From Rotaria sp. Silwood1 (lineage: Eukaryota; Rotifera; Eurotatoria; Philodinida; Philodinidae), in assembly GCA_905250075.1 (NCBI GenBank), contig CAJNOP010000411.1, forward strand, positions 1-64,000: a stretch of 64,000 nucleotides of DNA, read 5' to 3'. The translations under genes and the position numbers were made by a program. The notes below the pieces were generated by a model. It was given only the letters and a program-made list of their open reading frames with translations, was not told where the DNA came from and did not search any database. Positions 11,552 to 24,174 of the stretch are shown here, in pieces; position 1 is the first letter of the stretch, and each line of letters opens with the position of its first letter.

Positions 11552-13476
11552 ATAAATTAGTAGTGGGTATTTGGTGGTAGTGTCGTTTTTCGTTCCTTCT
11601 AGGACAGAATAAGCAAGTTATGATTGAGTTCAAACATGAGTAAAAGTAATCGGATTATATAAATAGATCGTTAAAAAGTATTTAACCATGATAATCTTCA
11701 TTGCACAGAGATCATTTTATCATTAGAAAACGGGAGCTGAATAATTTCTTTTCATACTTCAGCTGATTGTTTCAAAAATGATGAAGATTTGTAACTTTCG
11801 AGTTTTGTAAGGAGCAGTTTTTACTTCAACAACGATATTGAACCGTTCAAATTATTTTCAATCGAAATCAAGACTTGTGGCGATGTCCTGTGGAGCATTT
11901 AAAAATTATTTTGTAATGTTTTTTTTTGTATTAGAATAATTTTGAAAATGAAAAAAATTGAGCGCTTAAATTCTTAATTTTTGTGTATTTTTGTTCAGGA
12001 ATTCTTATATAACTTTTCAAGAAATTATATAATACGAAGATATGAAGTCTTTTTTCTCAAATGAATATGAGTTTCAAATAAAAGAAAAAAACAACGTTTT
12101 CCGTTCCCAATTATTTTAACGCTTATTATTTCTATGTTTATTCTATCTGTCATTCTACATTATAATGAAAGAAACTGTTGGAAATTCTGGTTTGAATTAA
12201 TGTTATTATTTGAAATTCATTACATCAGCATTATCTTAATTATGATGAGATCTATTTGTGTATCTGAGAAATAAAGATCTACTGAACGTGAGATTGTTTT
12301 TTGTATAATTCTTTTTTTGTTGAATATTAAAACGCTAGTGAATGATAACTTTTCATTGACACTATACTAAACAAAACAAGTTTTCAAAAAAATTCTAATT
12401 GAATTTTCGTTATCGAGAAAACGATTCAAAGTCTTCTATTTCAGAACTTGTATCCTTCGACTGATATTTTTCTTTGTTATCTGTTTTAAGTAATATTTAC
12501 ATACAATGTAATCTGCTTCTTTTTATATTGATAGACTGGACACATCCATTGACAGATATGAATCCAATAGATGAGATTATCTTCTTCTAACTGCATATTT
12601 AGTTGGAAGAAACATGTATACATACTAGCTAAGTCTGTTTCTCATGAGAAAAATCAAACATAATCAAAGTAACATTTCAAAATCAATCATCCAAAAAACA
12701 AGGGTGCGGATATTGTGAAGAAGAACATCCATGCCCAAAAGTCATGTCATCTTTGACAGATCAGACCTCTTACTATCTTTATATGCGTTTATCTCAATTC
12801 TCATGTTTTTCATGAAAATCGATCTTTTTTTTTAGGAAGAGGGACTTAAACAATATGTGAAGATACAACGACGAAAATGATTCTATCACCTCTAAATGTG
12901 TTGTTTTTGTATTTTTCTAGTATAGAAGAAGTTGAATAGGTATAAAAAAATTCATATTTTTGCAACATGCGAACTAGCATTCAATATTGACTATATCCAG
13001 TTGACACCATTATCAAGGAAGATTTTACTTCGTTACATGCTTAACGTTTAGAGTATGTATAATGACAAAAAATGAAAAAAAAACACATTTGATAAAAATT
13101 TTTCAAAGTTTTACTAATAATGCATCTTCTTAACTACATGATCAATTGAGTACAATGCATGTTCAATAACAATTTGAGTATTACATTTACAAGCATATCT
13201 TTTCAATTTGTTCGACTCTGTACATTTGAAATATAAAAAATCCAAGTCAAAATAAGCTTGAGCCTTATGTAACATATGATTGAAACTTATTTTCGAAATC
13301 TAACTACAACTATTTGTGCTTTCATCATTTCTTCTAATGCGAATAGAAGAACAAAAAAACGTTTGATCGCTTTACATTTACCTGCGGTTTAGATGAAAGC
13401 GTTAAAAATTTAAAAACAAATTCATATTTCATCACTTGTCTTCGATAGCCAATCGATCATCTATAATAATTCTTAA
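11552..13476. other. Gene-poor A/T-rich intergenic DNA
   Basis: No open frame with recognisable motifs and no clear repeat structure was seen on either strand. Confidence 0.5.
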
Positions 13477-14070
13477 CTAATATCCGATCCAAAATAAAAG
13501 GCAAGTTACGATTTTTCGAATAACTTTTGACAGAAACGAGATATGAAGCTACAGTTTTTACCATTCAAATGAACCATGTCGATGCCATCAGTCGGCATAA
13601 AATTCATTAAGACGAAAACTGCTTTTTTATAGGTATCTTTGAATCAACACTTTTCTTTCAGTATTTTCATCAATTTTCACAATAATCTTAAACTCAAATT
13701 ATGTCAAAATGTAGCTCAAATCATTTTTTCTTGCTATAAAATTAACCTTGTTTTCTTTTTATTCTGCTAAGAATAATTGGTTGAGAGATAATGAAATGTT
13801 TGTTAATTTTATAGCGAGAAAAGTGATTTGAGCTACATATTGACATAATTTGAGTTAAGTTTTTTGTGAAAATTGATGATAATACTGAAAGAAAAGTGTT
13901 GATCCAAAGGTACCTATAGAAAAGCATTTTTCGTTCTAATGAGTCCTATACTGATCAATGTCCCGGACATCGCTGTTTTGAATGGTGATAACCTCAGCTG
14001 TCTATCTTGTTCCTATCGAAAATTGTTCGAAAATTGGTGGCATACCTAGTAGTTTAGATCGGATAATAAG
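13477..14070. mobile_element. Fold-back element, family shared with 41381-41969
   Basis: Imperfect inverted repeat with arms of about 250 bp (13477-13745 and about 13800-14070). The left end starts CTAATATCCGATCCAAAATA and the right end reads as its approximate complement. Internal blocks such as ATTATGTCAAAATGTAGCTC and CATAAAATTCATTA occur in both arms and again in the element at 41381-41969, which begins CTAATGTCGGTGTCAGAAAT. That makes a family of non-autonomous fold-back elements. No coding capacity and no certain target duplication. Confidence 0.75.
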
Positions 14071-14206
14071 TGTAGGAAAAAAAGATGCAATCTATCGCAA
14101 AAAAAATACGAGAAGTGATGCATGAACAGAAATGAAAATGCGACGAAAAACAATCATTTACAACGTACGATAAGTGAAAGAGAAAGATATTCAAAGAAAT
14201 GAAAAA

Positions 14207-14305
14207 ATGAATAGAAAGTTATATGAAGACGAACAAACTCGAACTCAAGAGAAAAAAACGAAACAATATACGTTTCAACCAGTAAATGAACGATTACATC
14301 ATTAA
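14207..14305 (+). pseudogene. Short relic of a charged, coiled-coil-like coding sequence
   Basis: A 32-residue frame (contains EDEQTRTQEKKTKQYTF) ends at TAA 14303. The bases before it (from about 14070) also read as Lys/Glu/Arg-rich protein in shifted frames, suggesting a decayed exon of a coiled-coil protein. Low complexity makes this weak. Confidence 0.2.
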
Positions 14306-17300
14306 AAAATACTCTTTTTTAAAACTTGAAATAGTCGATGTACTGAAGTACTCTAAAGAAATCTAAACTCATGAAAGCTGAATGCATAAAGTCACCTGAA
14401 ATCGGACAAGAAAAAAAACTCATAAATACGCGTTTTAATCTTTATTTCAGTGTCTTTATCATGAAATTGATATTTTTATTTGTTTTTCTGATTGAGAAAT
14501 GTTACTTCTAGTATATTCTGAAACTATCAGAGAACTCATTGCTAAGAGAAAGTTGGCGAATTCCGTGATTCATGCGAAATATCAACTAATGTACAATTTG
14601 AAAAATTAATTCCACGGTGAATGAGCAGAATGAAATAAGACAAAATATTTACAGCTTTGATACATAAACTATTTGTTCGACTATTTATGAGCAAAATTCG
14701 CGGATGTGAAGAGATACAAAGGTTTCTCTATCATCACTATATTATTCGGTTTTTTTGCAAATACATGCTCAAAATCCTCATACAAGAATCTGATTTACAG
14801 TTTTCATTATATAGAAGTAGAAGCGTAACAAAAAAGAAGACTGGCACCTGATGAACCGCAAACTGAAAAATCCTGACAAGATTCCATCACAATACCAGAA
14901 ATCAGATACATACTGGAAAGAAAGGATTCTTTGCCAAACTTTCCAAGAAGAAATCAATAGATTTTCAAGAACAAATATCTCTCAATCCTGAAAGAATATT
15001 CATGAATGCATTTTGCTCTTTTCGTTCAATAATTTATTCAACCTTACTCAACTCGTGATCACTATGATGATAAAATTTTGATAGATATTCGAATAAATGT
15101 TCGAAGTAATTATGAGCAATGACGTAGCCAGAAATTTTCAAGTCATGGATTGCTTCCCAGCTCAATTATGCTGAGGAGCGAGCAGCATTCGACAATAAAA
15201 AATCAATTGGGCTAAAGTTTTTTTAAAGCTTATCACTATCACAAAAGCCGATGTTCATTGAAGAGAAATGCGTTACTCTCAACTAAGAGATGAGGTCATT
15301 CGAAAACATAAATACAGCTATTAGCGAAGTTGAGGAGAAGTACGAGTATCATCACTGTGAGTGTCGGTTTAATGACAAAAATAGTCAATTGGTTTATCTG
15401 GGTCGCTTGTTTAGATGACAAAGAGATATAACGTTTTAAAATAACACTACTCCGATCTTTGTCCATCTATGTGTATCAAGGTTTTTTAGCATTGGGCAAT
15501 AACTCAATGGATGTATCCTAGGAATGCCACTGATTATGAGATCCCAATTTTTAGAAATTCTTTCTTTTTTCCGTGAAACATATGTACTATACCAGTGTCA
15601 TTCTAAGTCGAATCAGAATTAACTACCAACAAGAGGTCTGCTATGGACCGAGCTGGCTGAATGCCATCTCGTAGATACGATCAGCAACAATATGGAATAT
15701 CATAAATAGACTGAAATTGCTTTAGCTCTCACTAAAAACGAAATATAAAATCGAAACTTGGTTTCTTATTTGCAGCTAGAGACTCTCGTCAATATATGAT
15801 TCCTCTTTTCGTAGAAAGGCATCTTGTCTAGATGTTTCAAGAAACAAATTATAACATCTCTTATCAAACATAATTAAAACCTAATCATAACTCGTATTTT
15901 GATTGAAAAACATAAGGATTTCTTAGGAATTTTTGCAATGCTCTCCTTGTCATGTGTTGAAGTTTCGCAAGGAATTTGTTCTTGAGTCTAGCATGCAGAA
16001 TCTATTTGTTAAGATCTTCATGAAATCTTGATAATAAGATACATTTGGAATGTTTAAGGTCCCTTTTTTTGCAGAAGTTGTTTAAGTTCATATTAAAGTT
16101 TTTTCTTGAATTTCGAATACAACATGCTATCAGGATACCCGAGGGAATAGCAGATAGAATGAAGATTCTATCGCAAGTTATAGCTAGATCAGGGGGAGCG
16201 GGTCTTAATACAAATGCAGATGTTGCAAAAGAATCTATTCTGCTGAGTGTTGACCATGATTCTATTTAACAGTTTTCAACATCAAGCGCGTTCGGTTCTT
16301 TACAAGACAGCGGGAACTACGATGGCCATGTTGATGGAAAATCAAGTATACAGATCTCAATAGTTTAGTTGCTTGCAAATTTATTATCAAGTAAAATCTC
16401 AGAGTTAACAAATGCGAAAATTCTTTTCTCAAGTTTTTATTATATTTCATTCTGAATCTAACTAAATCTTCAAGTATATCAGGATATTTTGATTTGAGAT
16501 TTAGGCCATGAATAAAATTTGGTCATTACACGAATTACTTGTTTCGCCCAATAGCTGTTTTTGGTAACAAATGAATCACACGATAATGCGCACTCCTAGT
16601 CTGGATTATGTTCCAGAAAAAAATTAAAAATAGATTCTTTTTCTAAATAGAATAGATGAAGTTAAAAAAAAGACTATTGTGAAACCTTGTTGCTTTATGT
16701 AAGAAGATGCCACAGTTCAATTGTGTAAGCTGATCAGTTTATCATCGAAAGATCTACAATATGAATACTCGATGAACTCATTTCTATTCTGTTCTTTTTA
16801 GAATATGCCGCAAAGATTGTGTTCTAGAAATGATGTATAGCTGCTCAAGACCTCAATTAAGTCCTGTTTCAAGCCTTGTTAGAATTTCGAAATTTTATGG
16901 CTATATTCTTTCTTCAGAAGACACAATAGAGTTCTTTTCAGGATCCTTATTGATATTATCAAGTATTTTGCAATGCACAATAGCTCCTGATTAAGCAACA
17001 TCTTTCTATACAAATCCTTTCAATGCATTGGATGATTCTGCAATATGATAGTCGCTATTATTCACTCAATTCATCATCATTACTATTCTATCATTGATCG
17101 TTTGTTTGATCTGTATTCAAACATTCACATAAACATGATTCAATGCTGTTTCTTTTGAAAGTGAGTGTGCAGGTATGCGTGTGGGTAAAGCAAAGACGAT
17201 CGTCAAAATCTATACTAGCCCAAACACACACACCACTCACGTCCACATTCTATTTCCTGATCTGATAAGGGAGAAACAATGTGTGGTTGGGATGACACAT

Positions 17301-17867
17301 CAGCTAATTTGCGCTCGTTAGTTAGTCTATCGATTGGTCCATATAGAACTGTTCAGCCATTTTTTGTCAAATAAAATTACTCAATAAAAGGTGTATTTGA
17401 ATAAAGAAAACTATGCGAAGAACTTTTTGAGGATCATTCATAGGGTTGCGTCTGAGGATAGAGGTCTAAGGAAAAGTCCAAACCATAATTTAGTAGCGCG
17501 AGTTTTGCTCTATGATTTGAAATATTTCTCGATCTTATATTTATCAGAGACCTATCGAAGAAAACTTCATTACAATCCTTGAATGTTACTGAAAGAGAAA
17601 AGGGAATGAATATTGTTTTCGAAAACCTTCCACTCAGTTCGTTCTGAAAAACTCGCACTAAATCCAGCATAGAAAGCTGAAAATTGTAATTTATTGGCAT
17701 TAAAAACGATGCTTTCGTTTCCAATAAGAACAAAGTGGATCCATTCTTTGTAGATTATGACTTGGTTTAAAAACGTTCAGTTCCCTCTTGGACTATCTCT
17801 TAAGACTTTAAGTCAATATCTATGAGTACTTAACATCACTGACATCTATGAATCACTTTCATTTCTT
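14306..17867. other. Gene-poor DNA with scattered coding-like scraps
   Basis: Mostly non-coding. A plus-strand frame at 16045-16269 contains the protein-like run RIPEGIADRMKILSQVIA followed by RSGGAGLNTNADVAKES, which I cannot assign and which may be a gene relic. At 17161-17250 there is a weak copy of the GTGTGG/CCACAC hairpin. Nothing else supportable. Confidence 0.4.
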
Positions 17868-19736
17868 CTAGCAAAGTTCGATTTTTTCGTAGCTCTTACC
17901 TTTCGATAATGCCCCATATCTTTCTTCAAGCATCACAAGGTAACGTGGTTGCTCATAAAAAGCCAACTGAATCAAACTTTCAGCATTATGCAATGACTGC
18001 AGCTGCATCCTATCATCGTTTGTCATTTGAGTATTGTAAAACTTCAGATAAATCAGCGTATGAAGTTCTTTCACACCATAAAATAATGCTTCTATGAGGT
18101 CATGTGAGGTAACTGATGCGGATATACAAAGACGTGAAATAAATTTATCATTTCTCAATGATTTCATTAAATGAGTTTCTTTCTGACTCGAAGGTTGTAT
18201 ATCTTTAATGTGAAGGCTGAGAAATTTGATTGACTTGTGACCTCTCAAGGTGTGCAAAAGATTAACAACGAAAGCTTCGTCTTCGAAACCAATGTGATCC
18301 ATCAGATCAACTTCAACAAGTGTTTTATTTATCTTCAACATTTCACAGAAACGTGATAAAGTTGAAGGCGTGCGCAGAGAATCTGTGAGTTTTAATTGAC
18401 GAAGTGCGTTTGTTTTCAAAGTAAATAGAGTATTGAGAAGATCGATGTTGTTGGAATATTCTACCATTAATCCTGTCACCATTTCATTTACCTCAAGACA
18501 CTCCTGAAGTTCACGTTCATGTCTGAGAAAATCATATGCTGAAAAATCCAAATTTCGATGTATCTTGTTTTGTAATAAAAGCCGAGCGAGCATCGGTGTA
18601 TTACCATCTTGATAAGTGTCGGAGAAGCGAACTTTGAATGATTGATTATTGAACTCTATGGCCATATATGTGCACACATGCTTTAATCTATGAATGCGAT
18701 TGTGAATATGAACAGCGATTATGTTTAGACTACGAATCGAAGAACGGTTAATGACAACATCGAGCAATGTGTCAAAATCGCGCTCATAGAACGAACATTC
18801 TTCAAATGTCAGCTTCACAATATTAAAACCTTTTGTGAGAGCTTCACACAGCTTCTTAACGTTTCTGCTGCTAACATGTACTTGACTTAAAACGGCTTCG
18901 TTGGTTTTTTCATGAAATTTACCTCTCATGGCCTCAAAGTTACTAATATATTTACGCATTTCATTACTGAAGCTAACTTCATCGTAGTGTTTTAGACAGA
19001 CCCACCGAACATGACCATCAACGGTGACTAATCGGTACAAGTTTCCTAGACTATGTTTATCGTCAACAAGTTCTAGATATGTTTCAAGTTCTCGTAGTTC
19101 CGCTTTCTGAAGTGAGATGCTATTGTACTTCTCTATACCAATCATTAAAGAACCTGCACGAGTTTCATTTTTGTCGAATTTATTGATTAAGGCGTCAATG
19201 AATCTTAATTGTTGTTTTATGCTTTCGTAGTACGAAGAAGTATCGAACTGTGACGGTAACGCATTATTAACAACTGTTGACACATTTTCCACTTGTGGAA
19301 TGACAAGGTCTCCAACTGATAGCAGCAATTGAGCGATGTTTAAAGTAGTTCTTAAATACGACCCATATTTCACAATGAAATCTCTCGGTTTTTTAATTAA
19401 ATAACCATCATGAGGAGCGACATGCATTTCATTTGGATTGTGTGAACATTCACATAGAAAGTAGAGTTTATAGTGGATGTGAAACCAGTTCGATACGCTG
19501 TCTATCAACTCCGTGTCACAATGCTTCGCCGGTAAAATGAAGAAATGGCGCGGTGTGGTAAACTCATCTAACTCATACATCTGCGCCATTACTTGCTTAA
19601 TCCGAACATACATTTCTTGTGTATTAATGTCGATCCGATCTAGGCAACCATGAATAACGTGATTGAAATGCTCTATAGAGGATGTGTGCGAATGAGGGCG
19701 AACAGAAAAGCAACACTCGCACCAACGTCCACCCAC
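17868..19736 (-). CDS. LRR-like protein with an N-terminal STAND-associated-type domain (622 codons)
   Basis: A single long exon ending at TAG/TAA 17868. The frame opens on GTG at 19736 with an in-frame stop just upstream; the first ATG in frame is codon 42 (19613), so either translation starts there or an upstream exon exists. Residues about 60-150 contain FFILPAKHCD, YKLYFLCECSHN, HDGYLIKKPRDF and KYGSYLRTTL. From memory, this block (FxxLP...LYFLCE...H.GY...P..F..KYG.Y) recurs in large fungal and invertebrate proteins behind kinase or STAND NTPase modules; I cannot name a formal domain. Residues about 300-600 have repeated leucine-rich units (SIRSLNIIAVHI, ALRQLKLTDSL, SIKFLSLHIKDI, TLIYLKFYNTQM), an irregular LRR or ribonuclease-inhibitor-like array. 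Probably a cytosolic interaction or sensor protein; function not known. Confidence 0.7.
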   Translation of the reverse strand: MGGRWCECCFSVRPHSHTSSIEHFNHVIHGCLDRIDINTQEMYVRIKQVMAQMYELDEFTTPRHFFILPAKHCDTELIDSVSNWFHIHYKLYFLCECSHNPNEMHVAPHDGYLIKKPRDFIVKYGSYLRTTLNIAQLLLSVGDLVIPQVENVSTVVNNALPSQFDTSSYYESIKQQLRFIDALINKFDKNETRAGSLMIGIEKYNSISLQKAELRELETYLELVDDKHSLGNLYRLVTVDGHVRWVCLKHYDEVSFSNEMRKYISNFEAMRGKFHEKTNEAVLSQVHVSSRNVKKLCEALTKGFNIVKLTFEECSFYERDFDTLLDVVINRSSIRSLNIIAVHIHNRIHRLKHVCTYMAIEFNNQSFKVRFSDTYQDGNTPMLARLLLQNKIHRNLDFSAYDFLRHERELQECLEVNEMVTGLMVEYSNNIDLLNTLFTLKTNALRQLKLTDSLRTPSTLSRFCEMLKINKTLVEVDLMDHIGFEDEAFVVNLLHTLRGHKSIKFLSLHIKDIQPSSQKETHLMKSLRNDKFISRLCISASVTSHDLIEALFYGVKELHTLIYLKFYNTQMTNDDRMQLQSLHNAESLIQLAFYEQPRYLVMLEERYGALSKGKSYEKIELC

Positions 19737-21352
19737 TTCAAAAGTGAATTTCAGTCATATACCTTATCTTATCCATAATTTAACGTCTCAAAACAACATT
19801 TAAATGAGTGAACAATACAATCCTTTCTAAATCCTGCATCTTCTGAACTCTCCGTTAAAATGACTCAATTCGTAAGACTGGTTTTCAGTCAGATTTTGTG
19901 AATTCTAGTACGATTGTAGCCTAAATGAAATGAGAATCGTAGCGTGAAGATAGTAAGACTTCTGAAAAATCCTGGCGTGAGTAAACTTCAGAAGATTCTC
20001 TGAAGATTCCTGAGACCTGGTGCATATTTGTTATCGAAATCTTCACTGTAACTATTCAGGAATACCTTTTTGCTTATCGACTTGTTTCGAAACTGAATTT
20101 TATCCTGTCAAACACACGATAAGAGACCTATCGACCAGAAATGATCTATTAAGTCATATCACTTAAAAAATTGCAATAACATCGTTTCTTAATATTAGTT
20201 TGCATACAATACTCTGAGTTCTTTTTATTTTCATTTTTTAAGTTTATACAGATTTGAGTTGCTCATTATATGTATGTTTACATTATCACTAAAGCCTTGA
20301 TGGAACAGAGTCAAATACAAAAAAGATGCTAGTTCCTTCCAAACAACAATAAAAACCTATGTAAACTTTTATATGTAACATGTGAATATGGATTCGATGT
20401 AACTGATTGGTATAGGTAACTTGATTTCTACTCATAGATTATTATTTTCCAATCTTTTTCACTGCACAGTCAAAACAGTAAGAATAAGTAATAACATTTG
20501 CTCTGCTTATGTAACTTTCAAAAAGGCTGATCATCACGTGATACTGGCGGTAAAGCATTGCCAATCTACAAGAACAAGATAGTTTTTCCAAAAAATATTT
20601 CAAATTTCGTTTCTTAACGGAATGACAGTTACGAGAATTCTCTTAGTTCTTACGCTCGAATTGTTCTTATCTGTACATTCATTGTTCAGTGAGAAAATGA
20701 TGGTATCTAAATTGATGTCGTCCAAAGAGTAAACAAAAACAAACATCTTTTTCATTACCGGACGACGATAAAATGATTGCACAATCATATTTTATGCCTG
20801 ACTTTTACTCGATAATCAATTAAAATATGAGTTTCTAATAGTTGCATTTAATTTTCAAAATCATTTTCAAGAACTATTCACTCAACGGGGCAAAAATTCA
20901 ATAAATTGATCTGTCCTTTATCAGAGATATACGTAAGAATACAAAAGTTCCTTGAAACATAGGCTCTTGGCATTCTTTTTGTTTTAAAAATGCTCAGATG
21001 CTTTCGTCGAGGCGTTATGGCGGGAATGCAAGGGGAATGAAAATCTAATTCTCATATGAGAGAAATGCTGTATGTCTATAAATAAATTATGAAATTATCG
21101 ATAAACGAGAAAAATTCATCGAAACGTAATAATATAATCTACGAACTTATTGCGTGTGTTCAGTGGATCTCAAAAATGACACTGATTTTACTAACATAAC
21201 TATCACTATCATAAATCATACTCACTTGCAAAGCGATAATCAAGTATTTCCTCTTCAGTTGTTGAAGCATTGGTTTCCATACTGGGTTTCTAAAAGTGTG
21301 AGATATTGTGTGAATATCCGTTTTCTAGAATAGTTATCATCTGACCCTATGC
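19737..21352. other. Intergenic DNA, no gene seen
   Basis: Upstream flank of the LRR-like gene. No conserved reading frame was found; the short frame at 20600-20788 has no motif. Confidence 0.5.
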
Positions 21353-21511
21353 ATGATGGAACTAATTTTACTCTTTATAGTACTGATGGCGGCTGCTACA
21401 GAATCGCGCCTCTATAAACAAAAGAAGATAGACATAAACAGGAAAAAAGCTTTAAAGTTTTGTTTTGAATCACTTGAAATTTGTTGGATTGTGTCTCGTT
21501 TTTTGCTGTGA
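21353..21511 (+). CDS. Small open frame with a signal-peptide-like N-terminus (52 aa)
   Basis: Two adjacent in-frame ATGs (21353, 21356) open a frame of 52 codons ending at TGA 21509. It begins MMELILLFIVLMAAATES, a good secretory signal with a plausible cleavage after A-A-T-E-S, followed by a basic stretch (RLYKQKKIDINRKK). It could be a small secreted peptide or the first exon of a larger secreted protein. No homologue is known to me and chance is possible. Confidence 0.3.
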   Translation: MMELILLFIVLMAAATESRLYKQKKIDINRKKALKFCFESLEICWIVSRFLL

Positions 21512-23332
21512 TTATGTCGATCGCACTTGTTGTCGGAGCATCTGCAATATAAAACAATCATTAATTTCTTAAGGGCTGTTTTGTAAACTTTTGATAATGT
21601 TTAATATCCTTTTACTATTTGATAGTTCATCTGAAGCAAAGACGAGTGTCATCAGTAGCAACGGACGATATGGAGACTTTTGCCAGAATGAGAATATGGG
21701 CGCGAGCAAAAAGCATAGAAGTATGAATGTCTAATGTGAAGGTGTCAAATCTTCGCCAGACTCTCAGTTTCATTCACCTTTACAAACAATCATCCACATT
21801 CTCAATGTATCACTGCCATATCTTTTGAATTGGTTTAAGTAAAGGCCTGTGTAAATCCATCTTAAGTTCTTTGAGAAAAAAATCAGAGGGTGTGGGTGAC
21901 GTTATTTGACGTTATTCTAAAACTAAACTATGATGAAAAAAGCCAGTGACGAAATATTAATGTATTTTTGAAAGTTTTATATTACTAAGTCATCGAAATT
22001 TTAAAAAAACAAGTTTCTCAATGATCAAACGAAACTGAAAAAAACTATACGAATTCATTTGGAGCTAGAAGTTCAATGATTTCATGTAGAGAAGACGTTG
22101 AATTCCAATTCTACTCATGCAAAACCAGATAAATTTACAAAGACGCTTGTTATCATAGGGTCTGATATGCGCAGGCCTCTAGGCAACACTCTTGTCCCTC
22201 TGCATTCACATGTTTAACTCTAATAGAGTCTTTGTTCTCGTGATGAACTAGATGCTTCATTTCTATCGAGTGGATAAATACACATATTTGCTCGTTTAAG
22301 GATTATTCTCTAAGATTTATAATCCGGTCGTTTTGTATCATGGACCTATATAAGTCTCATAGAGTCGACAACATGTAGCTGAGGTATAGATTGGTTAAGG
22401 TATCGATTTATCGACTGATGTTAACAAGCTCATGCAAGTGTTAAACTCTCTTGCACAAATAGAATCGTTTAAAATTTTAGATAGTGAAGATTGGGAATGA
22501 TCAACTGTTTGTCGCTTATCTAATTTCTGACCTCATACAGACTCACGTTTGAATCGAAGGAAAATCAGTACTAAAACATTGAAAAGAGATATAGCTAACA
22601 GAAAGATGTATTAAACTAAACGGTGATTGGCTAAATATTAATGAAATAAATTAATCAAGTCGTCATTATAATTAGCATTCACTTAGGATTAACTGAATAT
22701 CATATAGAACACGAAGAGAAGAGAAAAATATTTTTGTTTAAGAGATGTTTGCTTAAGCATTTTGCATCGGACAGGCTCTTCATTTTTATTTATTCTAAAT
22801 ATAAGCAAATAACAATATTCTATTCAATTGTTGATGTTCAATCAAAATTTAATATTCTAGGTTATTAAAAATATTGCAATCAGTAAAACTTGAGACAGTT
22901 TTCAAAAGCATGTGAATGCAGGTTGTGACGTTCACAGTGTGTACATAGTAGGTTGGAGGATGGTCCTTACTCAAACATATACATACCAGATGCAAACGAC
23001 ATTTTCATTGAGTAGTGGATTATTTCCACTATCTCTCGATGTGTAACACTTTTCCATAATAACATGGTTTTTAGGTAAAAAATCGGCTTATTTGTCGAGC
23101 AAACCATAAAAGTCTATTGACTTTCGCTAATAACCAACTTCTTTGGTCCATTTGAAGATTGATGCATCGGCAATTCGTCACCATCCTTACATTTTTTCAG
23201 TTGAAATTACAATATATCTCATTTCCTTCTTGTACGCTCTTGAGACTAGCGTTTTAGGCTGTCGAAGCAATCTAGCCTTATATATTTAAAGAATCTACTC
23301 ATGCTAAATGATATCTTCGCTTTCATATATAA
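21512..23332. other. Intergenic DNA with weak hairpin copies
   Basis: No gene recognised. A degenerate inverted pair (GTGAAGGTGTC ... CATTCACCTTTAC) around 21735-21785 may be a decayed copy of the hairpin motif seen elsewhere. Confidence 0.4.
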
Positions 23333-24164
23333 TCAAATATGAACTACGTAGTCAATTGATAATGTCTCCTTCTCTGAAATCCTCAAGGTATATTCTTTAT
23401 ATTTTTCTGTAAAGCAGAGCGAGAATAGCAGTGAATTACTTTCAGTTTGAATACACTCTTCAATCATTTTGATTAGATGAGAACTGCTAGGCCGATCATT
23501 TGGCTGATGCGCCCAGCATCGCTCGATGAGTGTGCGAAAACTCGATGGTATTGTGTTTGGTATCTTCAAACGATCACCAGCAAGCACCATTGCACGTATT
23601 ATCCTATCTTCGAGATCGTCGTAAGGTTTTTCACATGTAGCGAGTTCCCAATAAACAATTCCCAAGCTATAAATATCACTCTTATCGGTGTAGCGTTCTG
23701 GCAGCAATCTTTCAGGAGCAGTCCATCGCAATGTACAGAACAATACGGCATTTGATGTTGTTTGACGTGTCGTTTCATTTCGTGTTCGAGCCAAACCAAA
23801 ATCACACACTTTGACAATATAACCTTCATAAGCTCTTTCTACCAAGAAGTTCAACGATTTTATGTCACGATGTAAAATAGGTTCTTTTAATTGATGTAAA
23901 TAATTGATTCCGCGGGCAGCTTGACAAGCAATCGACAACCGTTCAGGCCAGGTTAGTGCAAGATGATCTTCGTGTAATATTTTGTACAATGATCCCAATG
24001 ACATGTATTCCATAATCAATGCATACTTTCCTCTTTCCGTGCATGCACCATAAAAGCTAACAATATTGGGGCAACGAATACTATCCATTAATGAAAGCTC
24101 TTTGAAAAACTCTTTCTCGGCTTTATCAGTCAAATAAGTCAGACGTAATTTTTTGACAGCGACT
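23333..24164 (-). CDS. TKL-like protein kinase domain, 5' end lost in assembly gap
   Basis: The frame enters from the gap with VAVKKLRLTYLTDKAEKEF, the beta-3 strand with the ATP-anchoring Lys, and continues through the alpha-C Glu region, IVSFYGAC, the hinge LIMEYMSLGSLYK, catalytic loop HRDIKSLNFLV, DFGLART, the APE region (WTAPERLLPERY), SDIYSLGIVYWELATCEKPY and the RCWAHQPNDRPSSS motif. All catalytic residues are intact, and the HRDIKSLN/W-T-A-PE signatures place it near TKL/MLK-type Ser/Thr kinases. The glycine loop is missing because it falls in the 10-N gap. The gene upstream in the same orientation is ART-TPR; whether the two form one polypeptide cannot be decided across the gap. About 50 C-terminal residues follow the kinase fold. 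Confidence 0.85.
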
Positions 24165-24174
24165 NNNNNNNNNN
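24165..24174. other. Assembly gap (10 N)
   Basis: Ten Ns lie between the first TPR-like unit of the ART protein and beta-3 of the kinase. A round-number gap is usually a placeholder, so the missing length is unknown. Tandem TPR exons collapsing in assembly would be a natural cause. Confidence 0.95.

Noticed and set aside
15118..15180. GACGTAGCCAGAAATTTTC, similar to a hAT terminal sequence
   Set aside because: No matching inverted end or 8-bp duplication could be found nearby, so no element can be delimited.
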